From Pseudodesulfovibrio sp. 5S69 (GTDB taxonomy: Bacteria; Desulfobacterota; Desulfovibrionia; Desulfovibrionales; Desulfovibrionaceae), in NCBI RefSeq assembly GCF_037094465.1, contig NZ_CP146609.1, positions 3,901,501 to 3,965,500 of the forward strand: a stretch of 64,000 bases of DNA, read 5' to 3'. This document shows positions 26,215-37,453 of the stretch, in pieces (the first letter of the stretch is position 1; the number at the start of each line of letters is the position of its first letter). A program made the translations under genes and the position numbers. The notes below the pieces were generated by a model, which did no database searches, had not been told where the DNA came from, and was given only the letters and a program-made list of their open reading frames with translations.

Positions 26215-26236
26215 GCACCATGTTCAAGGATACACA

Positions 26237-26722
26237 ATGGAAACGACAAAGCGGCCGCTCCAAATCGCCGAAAAAATCATGCGCGTCATAGCGGCCGCCT
26301 GCCTGGTGGGCATGGCGGCCATGACCGGCGCGGACGTGTTCCTGCGCGGAGCGTTCAACACCCCCATCTTCGGCTGCGAGGAGATCGTGGCCATCCTCGG
26401 CGTGGTCGCCGTGGGCTTCGCCCTGCCCTACGCCCACTACCAGAAGAGCCACATCGGCGTGGAGATCCTGGTCCGCCGACTGCCCAAGCGGGTCCGCGAC
26501 GCCGTGGGTCTGGTCACCAACATGGCCACCCTGGCCCTGGTCTCGATCATCACCTGGCGCATGTTCCTCTACGCCGGGACCCTGGCCGAGTCCGGCGAGG
26601 TCTCCATGAACCTGGAGCTGCCCGAGTACTACGTGGTCTACGTCCTGTCCTTCGGCTTCTTCGTCTACGCCCTCTGCCTGCTGGCGGACGTCGTCAAATT
26701 CTTCGGGAAACGGGAGGCCTAG
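26237..26722 (+). CDS. dctQ: TRAP transporter small membrane subunit DctQ
   Basis: 161-residue four-span membrane protein that bridges the DctM channel. Spans are visible around residues 16-33, 45-65, 85-105 and 125-150. The second region reads GCEEIVAILGVVAVGFALPYAHYQKSHI, with the E and family-like YAHYQKSHIGVEI stretch of DctQ. AAGGA lies before the ATG. It ends 2 nt before dctM, implying tight coupling. Confidence 0.9.
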   Translation: METTKRPLQIAEKIMRVIAAACLVGMAAMTGADVFLRGAFNTPIFGCEEIVAILGVVAVGFALPYAHYQKSHIGVEILVRRLPKRVRDAVGLVTNMATLALVSIITWRMFLYAGTLAESGEVSMNLELPEYYVVYVLSFGFFVYALCLLADVVKFFGKREA

Positions 26723-26724
26723 CC

Positions 26725-28038
26725 ATGGATCCGACCACCGCCGGAATCATCGGCATCGGCATCATGGTCCTGCTCTTCATGACCCGGATGCCCGTGGCCT
26801 TCGTCATGATGCTCGTGGGATTCGTCGGCTTCTCGCTGCTGACCTCCTGGAAGGGCGGGCTCAACCTCATGAGCCGAAACATCTACGACGCCTTTGCCTC
26901 CTACGAGCTGTCGACCATCCCGCTGTTCATCCTCATGGGCCAGATCGCCTTCAACTGCGGCATCTCCCGGCGGCTCTACCAGACCGCCTACCGCTTCCTG
27001 GGCAACACCCGCGGCGGGCTGGCCATGGCCACGGTCTCGGCCTGCACCGCATTCGGCGCGGTCTGCGGGTCCAGCCCGGCCACGGCCGCGACCATGTCCA
27101 CGGTCGGCATCCCGGAGATGAAGCGCTACGGCTACGCCAACTCCCTGGCGGCCGCCTCGGTGGCTTCGGGCGGGGGGCTGGGCATGATCATGCCGCCCTC
27201 GGTGGTCCTGATCATCTACGGCGTACTGACCGAACAATCCATCGGCGCGCTCTTCGTGTCCGGCATCCTCCCGGCCATCCTGCTGACCATCCTGTTCATC
27301 GTCGGCATCGACATCCAGTGCAGGATCAACCCGGCGCTCGGCCCCAAGGGCGACACCTTCACCTGGTCCGAAAAGTTCCGGTCCCTGGCCAACCTCATCG
27401 ACACCCTGCTCATCTTCGCCCTGGTCATCGGCGGCCTGTTCTGGGGGCTGTTCACCCCCACCGAGGCGGCGAGCATCGGGGTCATCGGCGTGCTCGCCCT
27501 GGCCGTGATCAAACGCCAACTCTCCTGGCAGGCCTTCGTCAACTCGCTGTACGAGACCCTGCGGACCTCGTGCATGGTCCTGGTGCTCATCGCGGGCGCG
27601 GTGGTCTTCGGCAAGTTCCTGGCCGTGACCCGCATCCCCTTCGACATCGCCAACTGGGTGTCCGCCTTCGACATGCCGCCGTTCGCCATCATGGGCACGA
27701 TCATCCTGATCTACTTCATCGGCGGCTGCTTCATGGACTCGCTGGCGTTGATCATGCTGACCATCCCGGTCTTTTACCCGGTGGTCACGAACATGGGCTT
27801 CGATCCCATCTGGTTCGGCATCATCATCGTCCTGGTCACCGAAATGGGAGTCATCACCCCGCCCGTGGGCATCAACGTCTACGTGGTCTACGGCATGTGC
27901 CGGAAGATCGCCCCGGACGTGACGCTGGAGGACGTCTTCAAGGGCATCCTGCCGTTTATGCTCTCCATCGTCATCGGCATCGCGCTGCTCTTCATCTTCC
28001 CGCAGATCATCCTGTTCCTGCCGGGTCTGATGTACTGA
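26725..28038 (+). CDS. dctM: TRAP transporter large membrane subunit DctM
   Basis: 437-residue transport channel energised by a sodium or proton gradient. It shows about twelve hydrophobic spans and family motifs PLFILMGQIA, VCGSSPATAATMSTVGIPEMKRYGY, SGGGLGMIMPPSVVLIIYG and GCFMDSLALIMLTIPVFYPV. ATG at 26725 with GGGAGG upstream; the longer open frame from 26182 overlaps dctQ and is not real. It ends the operon before a bidirectional terminator. Confidence 0.93.
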   Translation: MDPTTAGIIGIGIMVLLFMTRMPVAFVMMLVGFVGFSLLTSWKGGLNLMSRNIYDAFASYELSTIPLFILMGQIAFNCGISRRLYQTAYRFLGNTRGGLAMATVSACTAFGAVCGSSPATAATMSTVGIPEMKRYGYANSLAAASVASGGGLGMIMPPSVVLIIYGVLTEQSIGALFVSGILPAILLTILFIVGIDIQCRINPALGPKGDTFTWSEKFRSLANLIDTLLIFALVIGGLFWGLFTPTEAASIGVIGVLALAVIKRQLSWQAFVNSLYETLRTSCMVLVLIAGAVVFGKFLAVTRIPFDIANWVSAFDMPPFAIMGTIILIYFIGGCFMDSLALIMLTIPVFYPVVTNMGFDPIWFGIIIVLVTEMGVITPPVGINVYVVYGMCRKIAPDVTLEDVFKGILPFMLSIVIGIALLFIFPQIILFLPGLMY

Positions 28039-28061
28039 CCCGGCCGCCCGACCTGCACGCC

Positions 28062-28094
28062 AAAAAGGCCCCGGGCTCGGTCCGGGGCCTTTTT
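28062..28094. terminator. Bidirectional terminator between dctM and the chemoreceptor gene
   Basis: AAAAAGGCCCCGG (28062-28074), 7-nt loop, CCGGGGCCTTTTT (28082-28094). A-tract and T-tract on opposite sides allow use by both converging genes. Confidence 0.9.
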
Positions 28095-28116
28095 CGTATC
28101 CGCCGCCGGGCGTGGA

Positions 28117-30162
28117 TCAGTAGCGTTCGAGGCCGTCATCCTCCTCGCTCTCCTCCGCCGGAGGCAGCGCGTCGGGACGGAAGCACAAATCCGAAGCCCA
28201 GCCCTGCCCGCAGTTGAAGTAGGCCATCATCTGCTGGAGGGACTCACCCTGACCGGCGAGTTCCTCCGAAGTGGCGGCCACTTCCTCTGCGGCCGAGGCG
28301 TTCCCCTGGGTGGCGCTCGCCACCTGGTTCACGGCCGTGCCGATCTGCTTGATGACCAGATCCTGCTCCTCGCAGGAGGCGCGGATCCGGGACATCAGCT
28401 CCGACGTCCTCTCGATCTCCGGAACGAGTTCCTCCAGCATGTGCACGGCCTCGTCCGAGGCCATGGCCGTGGACTCGGAGAGCTGGCTGATCTCGCCTGC
28501 GGCGTTGCCGCTGCGCTCGGCCAGTTTGCGGACCTCGGCGGCGACCACGGCGAACCCCTTGCCGTGCTCCCCGGCCCGGGCCGCCTCGATGGCCGCATTG
28601 AGCGCCAGCAGGTTGGTCTGCCGGGCGATCTCCTCGATGATCGAAATCTTCTCGGCGATCTCCTTCATGGAGCCCACCGCCAGGGTCACGGACTCGCCGC
28701 TCCTGGACGCCTTGTCGGCCACCGTGGCCGCGATGCCGGCGGTCTCCCTGCTGTGGCCCGCGTTGCTTGAGATGGAGCGGGCGATCTCGGAGATGGACGA
28801 GGACAACTCCTCGGTACCGGCCGCCTGCTCGGTGGCGCTCTGGGACAGGGTCTCGGCCGTGGCGGACAGCTCTTCGCTGCCCGAGGCCACGTTCTGCACC
28901 GCCCCGTTGACCCCGAAGACCACGTCGCGCAGCCGGACGATCATGTCGCCCATGGCTTCGAGCATGCGCCCGATCTCGTCCCTTCCCGGCACCAGCACGT
29001 CCCTGCTCAGGTCGCCACCGGCCATGGCCATGGCCACCTCGAGGGCCTGGTTCACCGGCCTGGTGATCATCCTCGCCAGGAACCAGCCGATAGACAGCGC
29101 CAGGAGCATGGACAGGCCGATGCCGATGATGACGGCCAGCTCCGAGTGGGCCATGTCGTTCTCCATGTCCACGTCGGCATCGTGCCCGATCGTCTCCAGG
29201 GATGCCATCAACGCCCCGCCCAACTGATCGGCCCTGGTGTCCGAAAGATCGATCTCTCGCATCAGCCGCCCGTACTCGGCCTGGGCGGCCATGACCTGCT
29301 TGGCCACGGTGCTGAATTCCTTGTCGTGGATCCGGGCCAGTTGCTTGATCCGCTCGATCAACTCCTGGTCCTTCATGGCGACCACGATCTGGCCCTTGAT
29401 GCTGCCGCCTTCGAGCAGCGTCTTGATCTGCCGGTCGAAACCCCGGACGCTGGCCTCGTACTCCTTTTCCAGGGCGGCTTCACGCTCGGCGGAACCGGGC
29501 TGGATATATTCCTCGAGAACGACACGGGACTGTCCGATGGTGGCCTTGATTTCCATCGCCATGTCCGCCCAGGAGATCTCCTGCGAAAGGATGTCGAAGG
29601 CGTCTGCCCCGGCCGTGATCCGCCGGTCTATGCGCTGGTCCACGGCCTTTTCGAACGCATCCAGGGCCTTGGCTACCGACTCGTGGGCTCCCTCCATGGC
29701 CTTCATGACCTCGGCCCGCCGTTTCAACGCCCTGAAGCCGGCCTGCTTGAGTTCGAAAGTCTGGCGGATGGCGGGAATGAATTCGTCCTTGTGCCGGGCC
29801 CGGACCTGAAGGGTCAACTCCCTGATGGCGGGGTTTCTCGCGGCCCTGATCTCGGCCCGTTCGTCGGAAACGCCCTCCTGGACGCCGGCGGCATAGAACT
29901 CGAAATCGGCGGCGACCTTCTCATGGTCGGCCCAGTTCTCATTCAGGGTCTTCTCGTCCGGGGAATCGAGGAACTCCATGACCATCTGCATGTCCGCGCG
30001 CACTGCGTACTTCATCTCGAGTGCGGCATCCACGATATGACCCGACGCGATCATGTCGTTCTGAGCCACCTTGACGTAGACGCCGGTGACCAGGAAGAGC
30101 ACGACGATGATCAAGAACCCGCCAATGATCTTTGTCCCGATGGGGACATCCGCTAACCTCAT
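28117..30162 (-). CDS. Methyl-accepting chemotaxis protein
   Basis: 681-residue chemoreceptor. N-terminal span (about 10-32), a long helical periplasmic domain (33-350, four-helix-bundle type with no haem or metal motif), second span (about 352-372, [15 protein letters not shown]), HAMP (373-425) and the signalling hairpin. The hairpin tip has [22 protein letters not shown] and [16 protein letters not shown]. The C-terminus ends ...EEDDGLERY without a CheR tether. SD GGAGGG precedes the ATG. A TATAAT on the minus strand (30251-30256) may be its -10 element. Confidence 0.93.
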   Translation of the reverse strand: MRLADVPIGTKIIGGFLIIVVLFLVTGVYVKVAQNDMIASGHIVDAALEMKYAVRADMQMVMEFLDSPDEKTLNENWADHEKVAADFEFYAAGVQEGVSDERAEIRAARNPAIRELTLQVRARHKDEFIPAIRQTFELKQAGFRALKRRAEVMKAMEGAHESVAKALDAFEKAVDQRIDRRITAGADAFDILSQEISWADMAMEIKATIGQSRVVLEEYIQPGSAEREAALEKEYEASVRGFDRQIKTLLEGGSIKGQIVVAMKDQELIERIKQLARIHDKEFSTVAKQVMAAQAEYGRLMREIDLSDTRADQLGGALMASLETIGHDADVDMENDMAHSELAVIIGIGLSMLLALSIGWFLARMITRPVNQALEVAMAMAGGDLSRDVLVPGRDEIGRMLEAMGDMIVRLRDVVFGVNGAVQNVASGSEELSATAETLSQSATEQAAGTEELSSSISEIARSISSNAGHSRETAGIAATVADKASRSGESVTLAVGSMKEIAEKISIIEEIARQTNLLALNAAIEAARAGEHGKGFAVVAAEVRKLAERSGNAAGEISQLSESTAMASDEAVHMLEELVPEIERTSELMSRIRASCEEQDLVIKQIGTAVNQVASATQGNASAAEEVAATSEELAGQGESLQQMMAYFNCGQGWASDLCFRPDALPPAEESEEDDGLERY

Positions 30163-30280
30163 TCCACCCTCCGTATCTTTCCGAGCAATCCAATGGGAAG
30201 GGAGACTTCACCTATTGTCAGGACATTAGGGGAATGTGGCGAATATTTATATTATAAAGCTATGGGGCGTTCGGACCGGC

Positions 30281-32725
30281 TCAGCGCGCACGGATGCGGG
30301 CCGCGTTGAGTCGGCCGTCCATGTACTGGGCCAGGGCGGCCACGGCCTGGTCCGAGGTGCGGAAGGTGCACAATCCCGCCTCCTTGAGCCGGTCCACCAG
30401 GGGATCGTACTGGCGGCCGCCGTCAACCACGCCGATGACCGGGGTGTCGAGCAGGGGCAACAGGTCGGACAGGAGCGCGGCGATGGAGCGCTCGTCATCC
30501 ATGGTCATGGGCGTGTCCGGATCGGCCAGGGTGCGCATGACCGGGGACATGGGCACGAGCCCGGCCACCACCGCGTCCACGCCCGGGTCCGTGGCCAGGA
30601 TGCGCACGGCCTCGGCATGGACATGGTCGTCGGCCCCCGGGGTGATGTCCAGGGGGTTGGTCACGGTGACCAGGCCACCCAGCCGGTTGGCGTCCACCAG
30701 GGCCGTCAGCGACTCGCGGGTCGCGTCCGCCAGCGGGGCCAGGACCATGGAGTAGTCGTCGGTCTGGATGGAGTCGGCCATGCCCACGGCCTCGAAGCCC
30801 GCGCCGGACATGGCGGCCAGCCGGTTGCCGCCGATGGTCTTGCCGTTGAGGCGCTCGGCCAGCATGAACAGGTTCTCGAACTGGGAGAAGGAGTGGGCCA
30901 TGATGGCCCCGGCCTGGCGCACGCAGGACTCGCAGACCGCGTAGTCCCCGGCCAGGGAGGCGGTGTGGCCGCTGGTGGCGGACTTGCCCTCCGGGGTCCG
31001 GCCCGCCTTGTAGAAAACCACGTCCTTGCCCGCGCGCACGGCCCGGCGCACGGCCCGACAGAAATTCAGCCCGTCCATGTCGTTGAACCCTTCGGCGTAG
31101 ACCGCGATGACGTCCACGTCGTCGGCCTCGGCGAAATGCGAGACCATGTCGCCCAGGGTCAGGTCGGTCTGGTTGCCCACGGAGACCATGTAGGCCGGGT
31201 TGAGGAAGGGGCACTGGGAAAGACGGGTGAGCATGAACGCGCCCGACTGGGAGATGAAGGCCGCCCGTTGGTGATCGCCTGGGGCCAGGGGAGGCAGCTT
31301 CTCCTCGGGGATGAACCAGGTGTCGTAGCGGCCGGGCCGGGAGACCACGCCCATGCAGTTGCCGCCCAGGAAGACCGGGCCCGCGCCGCGCGCGTGCGCC
31401 TCGTCGATGCGGGCGATGACGTTTGCGGCGCGCTCGCGGCTCTCCTCGGTCTCGCCCAGGCCCCCCGGGATGAGCATGACCGACTCGGCGCAATCCAGGG
31501 CCACCAACTCGTCCACCAGGGCCGGGACCTGCTCCGCGCCCACCGCGACCACGAACAGATCGAGCCGACGGTCCAGGGACTTCAGGTCCGGGACGCAGGC
31601 CACCCCGTCGATCTCGGTCTCGCCCGGCTTGACCAGACGCACGTCCTCGGCCGGGAAACCCGCTTCGAGCACGTTCTTGAGGATGATCCGCCCGAAATTC
31701 ATGCGCGAGGCCGAGACCCCGACGATGCCGATGGTCGACGGCTTGAGCAGCTTGGCGATGCGCTCCACGGGCCGGGGGGCGCGTACGTCGGTCCGGTCCG
31801 AGAAACGGCACAGCCCGTCCAGGGGGACCATCAGGTAGTCGGCGTAGGCGAACGGGTTGATCTCCAGCTCCTCGATGTGGAAAGGCGCGTCCGGGTTCTC
31901 AGGGGAGTAGTGGTTGGCCATGTCGATGAACGAGGAAAAACACTCGATGAGTTGTTCGTCGGTGACTATGCGGCGCTGGCCCCGGGTCAACCCGGCCAGC
32001 TTGCGGTAGGAGATGGTCTTGCGGAAGAGCTCGAAGAAACGCGCCCCGTCGGTCAGGGCCGTGGAGGCGATGGTCAGGGCCTGGCCCTTGCGGAAGCGCT
32101 CCGCATACAGCTCGGTGTCGGTGCCGCCCAGCCCCGCGGTGACGACCATGCCGAACTCGCGGGTCTTGCGGATGCCGACCAGCAGTTCGTTGCCGAAGGC
32201 CGTGGAGTCCGGCTCCATGAACTGGACCATGAGCACCCCGCGCAGGTCGCGGGCCACGGCGGTGACCAGGGGCTCGCCAGCAAGGCCGCGATACGGCGCG
32301 GGCGCGGAGCCGGGGTCGCGCTCCAGGGCGGCGGCGAAATTCTCCGGGACCTCGTAGAGCATGCGCCGCACGGCCGAGCGGATGGCGTCCGGGCGGTTCT
32401 CGACCACGCGCACCCCGCCCGCCTCGGTCTTGTGCACGATGGAGGGCGAGACGATCTTGAGGACCACTTTTTCGCCGGGCAGGACCGAGAGCTGCTCGTC
32501 CGTGAACCGGCCCGAGCGCGGCAGGAGCACGCATTGCGGCGGGGTCTCCGCCCCCGAGGCCTTGAGCAGGTCGTAGACCTCGTACTCGAACAGGGAATCG
32601 CGACCCTGTTCATTCGCCTGCGCGAACAGGGCGTCGATGGCCTCGAAATTGATCTCCACCTGAACCGAACCAAAGGCATAATGGGCATCCGCCACGCCGT
32701 TCTCCGAATATCCATCGGGCGTCAC
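30281..32725 (-). CDS. ADP-forming acyl-CoA synthetase, fused beta-alpha form
   Basis: Interconverts acyl-CoA, ADP and phosphate with acid, CoA and ATP. The 814-residue protein has an ATP-grasp (beta) part first, about residues 25-310 (VVLKIVSPSIVHKTEAGGVRV), then the CoA-binding and ligase (alpha) part from about 325 (PSTIGIVGVSASRMNFGRIILKN). The phosphorylated histidine is probably H587 in SGHTASLAG. This beta-alpha order is the reverse of the common alpha-beta fusion. The GTG at 32725 has no clear SD; a GTG at 32695 with GGAG 6 nt upstream is an alternative start. It follows the binding-protein gene by 15 nt. Substrate unknown. Confidence 0.85.
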   Translation of the reverse strand: MTPDGYSENGVADAHYAFGSVQVEINFEAIDALFAQANEQGRDSLFEYEVYDLLKASGAETPPQCVLLPRSGRFTDEQLSVLPGEKVVLKIVSPSIVHKTEAGGVRVVENRPDAIRSAVRRMLYEVPENFAAALERDPGSAPAPYRGLAGEPLVTAVARDLRGVLMVQFMEPDSTAFGNELLVGIRKTREFGMVVTAGLGGTDTELYAERFRKGQALTIASTALTDGARFFELFRKTISYRKLAGLTRGQRRIVTDEQLIECFSSFIDMANHYSPENPDAPFHIEELEINPFAYADYLMVPLDGLCRFSDRTDVRAPRPVERIAKLLKPSTIGIVGVSASRMNFGRIILKNVLEAGFPAEDVRLVKPGETEIDGVACVPDLKSLDRRLDLFVVAVGAEQVPALVDELVALDCAESVMLIPGGLGETEESRERAANVIARIDEAHARGAGPVFLGGNCMGVVSRPGRYDTWFIPEEKLPPLAPGDHQRAAFISQSGAFMLTRLSQCPFLNPAYMVSVGNQTDLTLGDMVSHFAEADDVDVIAVYAEGFNDMDGLNFCRAVRRAVRAGKDVVFYKAGRTPEGKSATSGHTASLAGDYAVCESCVRQAGAIMAHSFSQFENLFMLAERLNGKTIGGNRLAAMSGAGFEAVGMADSIQTDDYSMVLAPLADATRESLTALVDANRLGGLVTVTNPLDITPGADDHVHAEAVRILATDPGVDAVVAGLVPMSPVMRTLADPDTPMTMDDERSIAALLSDLLPLLDTPVIGVVDGGRQYDPLVDRLKEAGLCTFRTSDQAVAALAQYMDGRLNAARIRAR

Positions 32726-32740
32726 GCGCCCGGCTGCTGG

Positions 32741-33529
32741 TTATTTGACGTACTCCGCCCGATCGTAGGCCTGGACGATCCGGTCATAGCTTCCGCTCTC
32801 ACGGATGGCCGCAAGCCCCTTGTCGAAGCCGTCGCACAGGGACTTCTCGACGAAGACCACCTGCCGCTCCTGGGCCGGGAAGATCGGACTGAACCTCACG
32901 GCCTGGTCCAGGTCCACGGCCCGGCCCGCCGGCGAGTTCTTGAGCCGGTTGCGCCAGTAGAGAAAGACGCGCTTCTCGGAGATGACCACGTCGACCCGCC
33001 CGGAAAAGAGCATGCGCACCTGCAGGGACTGGTCGGACAGTTCGCTGTACAGGTCGTTGCCCCCGGTCATGGCCGCGAAATCGGGGCCGAGATAGCTGGC
33101 CGCATCCTGGAACCCGAGGACCACGTACCCGGCCAGGTCGGCGATGGAGCCGATGTGCAGATGCCGTCCGGCCAGGCTCACGGCATAGTTCCGGAAGGTC
33201 AGGGTCGGCACGGAGTAGAAGACCGGGCGTCCGATGCGCTCGGCCATGTCGTAGCCCACGCTGGTGGCCAGGCAGTCCACATCCCCCTCGGCCAGGGCCA
33301 GGGGCAGCCGCAAGTTCGGCAGGTAGACGAACTGCGCCTCCATCCCGGCGGCCCGGAAGGCCGCCCGGAGGAGATCCACCTCAAGCCCGGCGTCCTGCTC
33401 CCGGAGCACGTAGGGCGCGATGGCGAAGCCCACGCCGACCCGGATCTCGCGCGCCGGGGCGACGGTCGCGGACAGCAGGACCGCGGCCAGCGCGGCCGCG
33501 AAGTAAAAGGGGCGCAGTCTCGACATCAT
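32741..33529 (-). CDS. Lone periplasmic solute-binding protein (SBP_bac_3 type)
   Basis: 262-residue exported binding protein of the amino-acid-receptor type. Signal peptide MMSRLRPFYFAAALAAVLLSATVAPA; mature part starts REIRVGVGFAIAPYVLRE. Lobe features include GLEVDLLRAAFRAAGM, LAEGDVDCLATSVGY and the closing RVDVVISEKRVFLYW. The two ATGs at 33529/33526 are chosen since the long upstream frame lacks a signal peptide. No permease or ATPase gene is nearby, so it may serve as a sensor component or a solo binding protein. It probably shares an mRNA with the acyl-CoA synthetase. Confidence 0.8.
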   Translation of the reverse strand: MMSRLRPFYFAAALAAVLLSATVAPAREIRVGVGFAIAPYVLREQDAGLEVDLLRAAFRAAGMEAQFVYLPNLRLPLALAEGDVDCLATSVGYDMAERIGRPVFYSVPTLTFRNYAVSLAGRHLHIGSIADLAGYVVLGFQDAASYLGPDFAAMTGGNDLYSELSDQSLQVRMLFSGRVDVVISEKRVFLYWRNRLKNSPAGRAVDLDQAVRFSPIFPAQERQVVFVEKSLCDGFDKGLAAIRESGSYDRIVQAYDRAEYVK

Positions 33530-33578
33530 GCCGGACCCTACATCGACTCCACCGGCGAGTCCAGCCGGGAGCGGCCGC

Positions 33579-34397
33579 TCACAGCCAGTCCACCGAGGGC
33601 TCCGGGCGCGGAGGGAGGGCCGGATAACGCCGGGCCGGACGGCCGAGCATGAGCGCTCCGTAGACCGCTTCGTCCCCGGCCACGCCGAGGAGCTCGCGCA
33701 CACCGGCGTCGTACGCGGCGGCGGCCATCAGATAGCCGCACCAGCAGGCGCCGAGCCCGGCGGCCGTCAGGGCCAGCTCCAGGTAGGCGGTGGCGATGAC
33801 CCCGTCCGGCTGCGGGGTGATGCCCTGCTTGGGCCCCACGGCCACGGCCAGGGCCGGGGCGTTGCGGCAGATGATGTCCGTACCGCCGTCCCAGAGACGG
33901 ACGATGCCGGGCAGATGCAGGGAAGCGGCCAGCCTGGACTCGGCCTCGGACTCGGCGCGCATCCATTCGGCCACGGCCCCGGCCACCTCGGCTACTTTGG
34001 CGCCTCCCTCGGCCACGACCCAGCGGGTGGGCCGGGCGTTGTGGCCCGACGGGCAGTATTCGGTCACGGACAGGACCCGGCCGAGCAGGCCCCGGTCCAC
34101 GGGCTCGTCGCGGAAGGCGCGCACGGACCGCCGCGCCTTGAGGAACTGCTCGCTCTGGTCAAGGGATATGTTCAGCGAGCGGTCCACCGGGACGCTTCCG
34201 TCGGCAAAGCGCGTGAGCCGGATGGCGTCCGCCGGGCAGACGGCCATGCAGTGGCCGCAGTCCAGGCAGTAGGCCTGTTTCCTTTCGTGGGGTTCGGGCA
34301 GCCCGCCCTCCTCGAAAACAATGCACCCGGCCGGGCAGTCGGCGGCGCAGAGTCCGTCCCGCTTGCAGCGGGTCTCGTCGATGGTGAACAACGACAT
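33579..34397 (-). CDS. Nitroreductase-family protein with N-terminal 2[4Fe-4S] ferredoxin
   Basis: 272-residue flavin oxidoreductase. Residues 1-65 contain two ferredoxin motifs: [15 protein letters not shown] (first set) and [12 protein letters not shown] (second set). The rest is a nitroreductase fold with FMN-binding [24 protein letters not shown] and LGACWCGY. It likely receives electrons from reduced ferredoxin rather than NAD(P)H. AAGGAGGAG precedes the ATG. It is 49 nt upstream of the binding-protein gene on the same strand and divergent from glnS. Substrate cannot be named. Confidence 0.88.
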   Translation of the reverse strand: MSLFTIDETRCKRDGLCAADCPAGCIVFEEGGLPEPHERKQAYCLDCGHCMAVCPADAIRLTRFADGSVPVDRSLNISLDQSEQFLKARRSVRAFRDEPVDRGLLGRVLSVTEYCPSGHNARPTRWVVAEGGAKVAEVAGAVAEWMRAESEAESRLAASLHLPGIVRLWDGGTDIICRNAPALAVAVGPKQGITPQPDGVIATAYLELALTAAGLGACWCGYLMAAAAYDAGVRELLGVAGDEAVYGALMLGRPARRYPALPPRPEPSVDWL

Positions 34398-34462
34398 ATT
34401 CTCTCCTCCTTGGAGTGGCCGGGCCAGTGTGTCTTCTTGCGCCGTTCACGGCAAGCATTACG

Positions 34463-34491
34463 TTGACCGGCAAGCGGTTTTACCGTATTTC
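34463..34491 (+). promoter_or_regulatory. Candidate sigma-70 promoter of glnS
   Basis: TTGACC (34463-34468), 17-bp spacer, TATTTC (34486-34491), leaving a leader of about 78 nt before the glnS ATG. Confidence 0.5.
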
Positions 34492-34575
34492 CTGTGCCAC
34501 GGGCAGGATGGGGAGTCTTGCCCTCTTTGCGACGATTCGACCGAAAAACGGTCCATTCATACAACGAGGTTTTTC

Positions 34576-36348
<1,773 letters not shown>

Positions 36349-36368
36349 TCCGAACCAAATAAATCACC

Positions 36369-36401
36369 AATGAAAAGGCCGTGTTATGCGGCCTTTTCAT
36401 T
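36369..36401 (+). terminator. Terminator of glnS
   Basis: AATGAAAAGGCCG (36369-36381), 7-nt loop, CGGCCTTTTCATT (36389-36401): perfect 13-bp stem whose 3' arm supplies the T-run. Confidence 0.85.
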
Positions 36402-36441
36402 GCCCTTGCGCGCGCCGTTCGAAAAAATATCCATTTCCCGC

Positions 36442-36471
36442 TTGACACTGATTGCTCAATCAATCTATACC
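36442..36471 (+). promoter_or_regulatory. Promoter of the second TetR gene
   Basis: TTGACA (36442-36447) and TATACC (36466-36471), 18-bp spacer. The first operator palindrome lies inside the spacer, which predicts direct repression. Confidence 0.65.
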
Positions 36472-36497
36472 TGCATCAACGACTGATTGCACAATCA
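36449..36497. promoter_or_regulatory. Two identical-type palindromic operators of TetR
   Basis: TGATTGCTCAATCA (36449-36462) and TGATTGCACAATCA (36484-36497): perfect TGATTG/CAATCA arms, 35 bp apart, one between -35 and -10 and one just before the start codon. Confidence 0.7.
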
Positions 36498-36520
36498 ATC
36501 GATACGAGGAAAACGACACG

Positions 36521-37144
36521 ATGACCAAGAAGGAAGCCATACTCAGCGCAGCCCAGGAGGCCTTCGGGCAACTGGGGTTCCACGCCGCCACCGTCAAGGA
36601 CGTGGCCGGGCGCGCCGACGTTTCCTTCGGACTCGTTTCGCATTACTTCGGCAGCAAGCAGGAGCTCTTCCTGGCCGCCGGATTCGACATGGCCGACCGG
36701 CTGATACTCTGCCTGAGCGAGGCGACGGCCAAGGCCAAGAACGGCATGGAGGCCATCCGCGCCTACATGACCGCGTATTTCGCGTTTACCGAAGACCACC
36801 GGGTCGGTTTCCCCGTCCTGCTGCGCTGTTCTCCCTTCAGCCACATGGAGCCCGGTGTGGACGGCGCCAAGGTGATGGAGAAGTTCAGCATCTTCATAGA
36901 CGAATTGAAACGCTGCGTCGCCCTGGGCATCGAGGACGGGACCATCCGCTCCCTGCCCCTGGAACAGACCGCGCTGATCATCTACGGCAACATCGTCGGC
37001 TCCGTCCGTACCAGCCTCCTGTCCCCCTACGAGTCGACCGGGCTGTTTGCCGAGACCATCAATCACGTGGAGCGCAGCATCACCGTGGACACGGACCAGG
37101 CAAGCGACTGTAGCCGGATGCACGATCAGCCGTTGGCCCAATAG
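36521..37144 (+). CDS. TetR-family regulator, autoregulated
   Basis: 207-residue regulator. The N-terminal HTH reads EAFGQLGFHAATVKDVAGRADVSFGLVSHYFGSKQELF in pieces (residues 13-50); the remainder is an all-helical effector domain without a recognised ligand. ATG at 36521 is used because GAGGAAAA lies upstream and the operators would otherwise be coding. It is followed 41 nt later by a 40-residue ORF and no transporter or enzyme gene, so the regulated target besides itself is not evident. Confidence 0.9.
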   Translation: MTKKEAILSAAQEAFGQLGFHAATVKDVAGRADVSFGLVSHYFGSKQELFLAAGFDMADRLILCLSEATAKAKNGMEAIRAYMTAYFAFTEDHRVGFPVLLRCSPFSHMEPGVDGAKVMEKFSIFIDELKRCVALGIEDGTIRSLPLEQTALIIYGNIVGSVRTSLLSPYESTGLFAETINHVERSITVDTDQASDCSRMHDQPLAQ

Positions 37145-37185
37145 GGCGAACCGGCAACGAGAAGAGAACGAGCGAGGTAACGAAG

Positions 37186-37308
37186 ATGTTCAAGAATCTT
37201 ACCGCCGCAAGAATACTGGAAATCATACTGGGCAGCCGCGCTTGGCTGAACTACATGGAATCCTTCAAGACCTGGTCGCAAGACTGGGCGGATAAACAGC
37301 ACCCTTAG
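37186..37308 (+). CDS. Hypothetical small protein, 40 residues
   Basis: Not recognised. Product MFKNLTAARILEIILGSRAW... ends ...WADKQHP and has a Trp-rich amphipathic pattern (three W in the last 21 residues). GAGGTAACGAAG precedes the ATG. It lies between the TetR gene and a strong terminator in the same direction, so it would be the last gene of the TetR transcript. Too short for firm support; a conserved start and SD in related genomes would confirm it. Confidence 0.45.
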   Translation: MFKNLTAARILEIILGSRAWLNYMESFKTWSQDWADKQHP

Positions 37309-37412
37309 TCCCGAACGGATCAACACCTCCTAAGGCGCACAGAAATGGACCGCAACCCACACCTGACAGCCTGACAGATACGTTTCGGACACCCCGGCCT
37401 AGCCGGGTATCA

Positions 37413-37441
37413 GGGAGCCGCGAAAGCGGCTCCCTTTTTTT
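37413..37441 (+). terminator. Terminator with GAAA tetraloop
   Basis: GGGAGCCGC (37413-37421), GAAA, GCGGCTCCC (37426-37434), seven T. Confidence 0.9.
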
Positions 37442-37453
37442 GTGTCTCACCGG

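Noticed and set aside
30236..33652. Plus-strand ORF of 1138 residues spanning the acyl-CoA synthetase and binding protein
   Set aside because: Antisense to two genes with recognisable motifs; product is low-complexity G/H/R/V rich with no domain.
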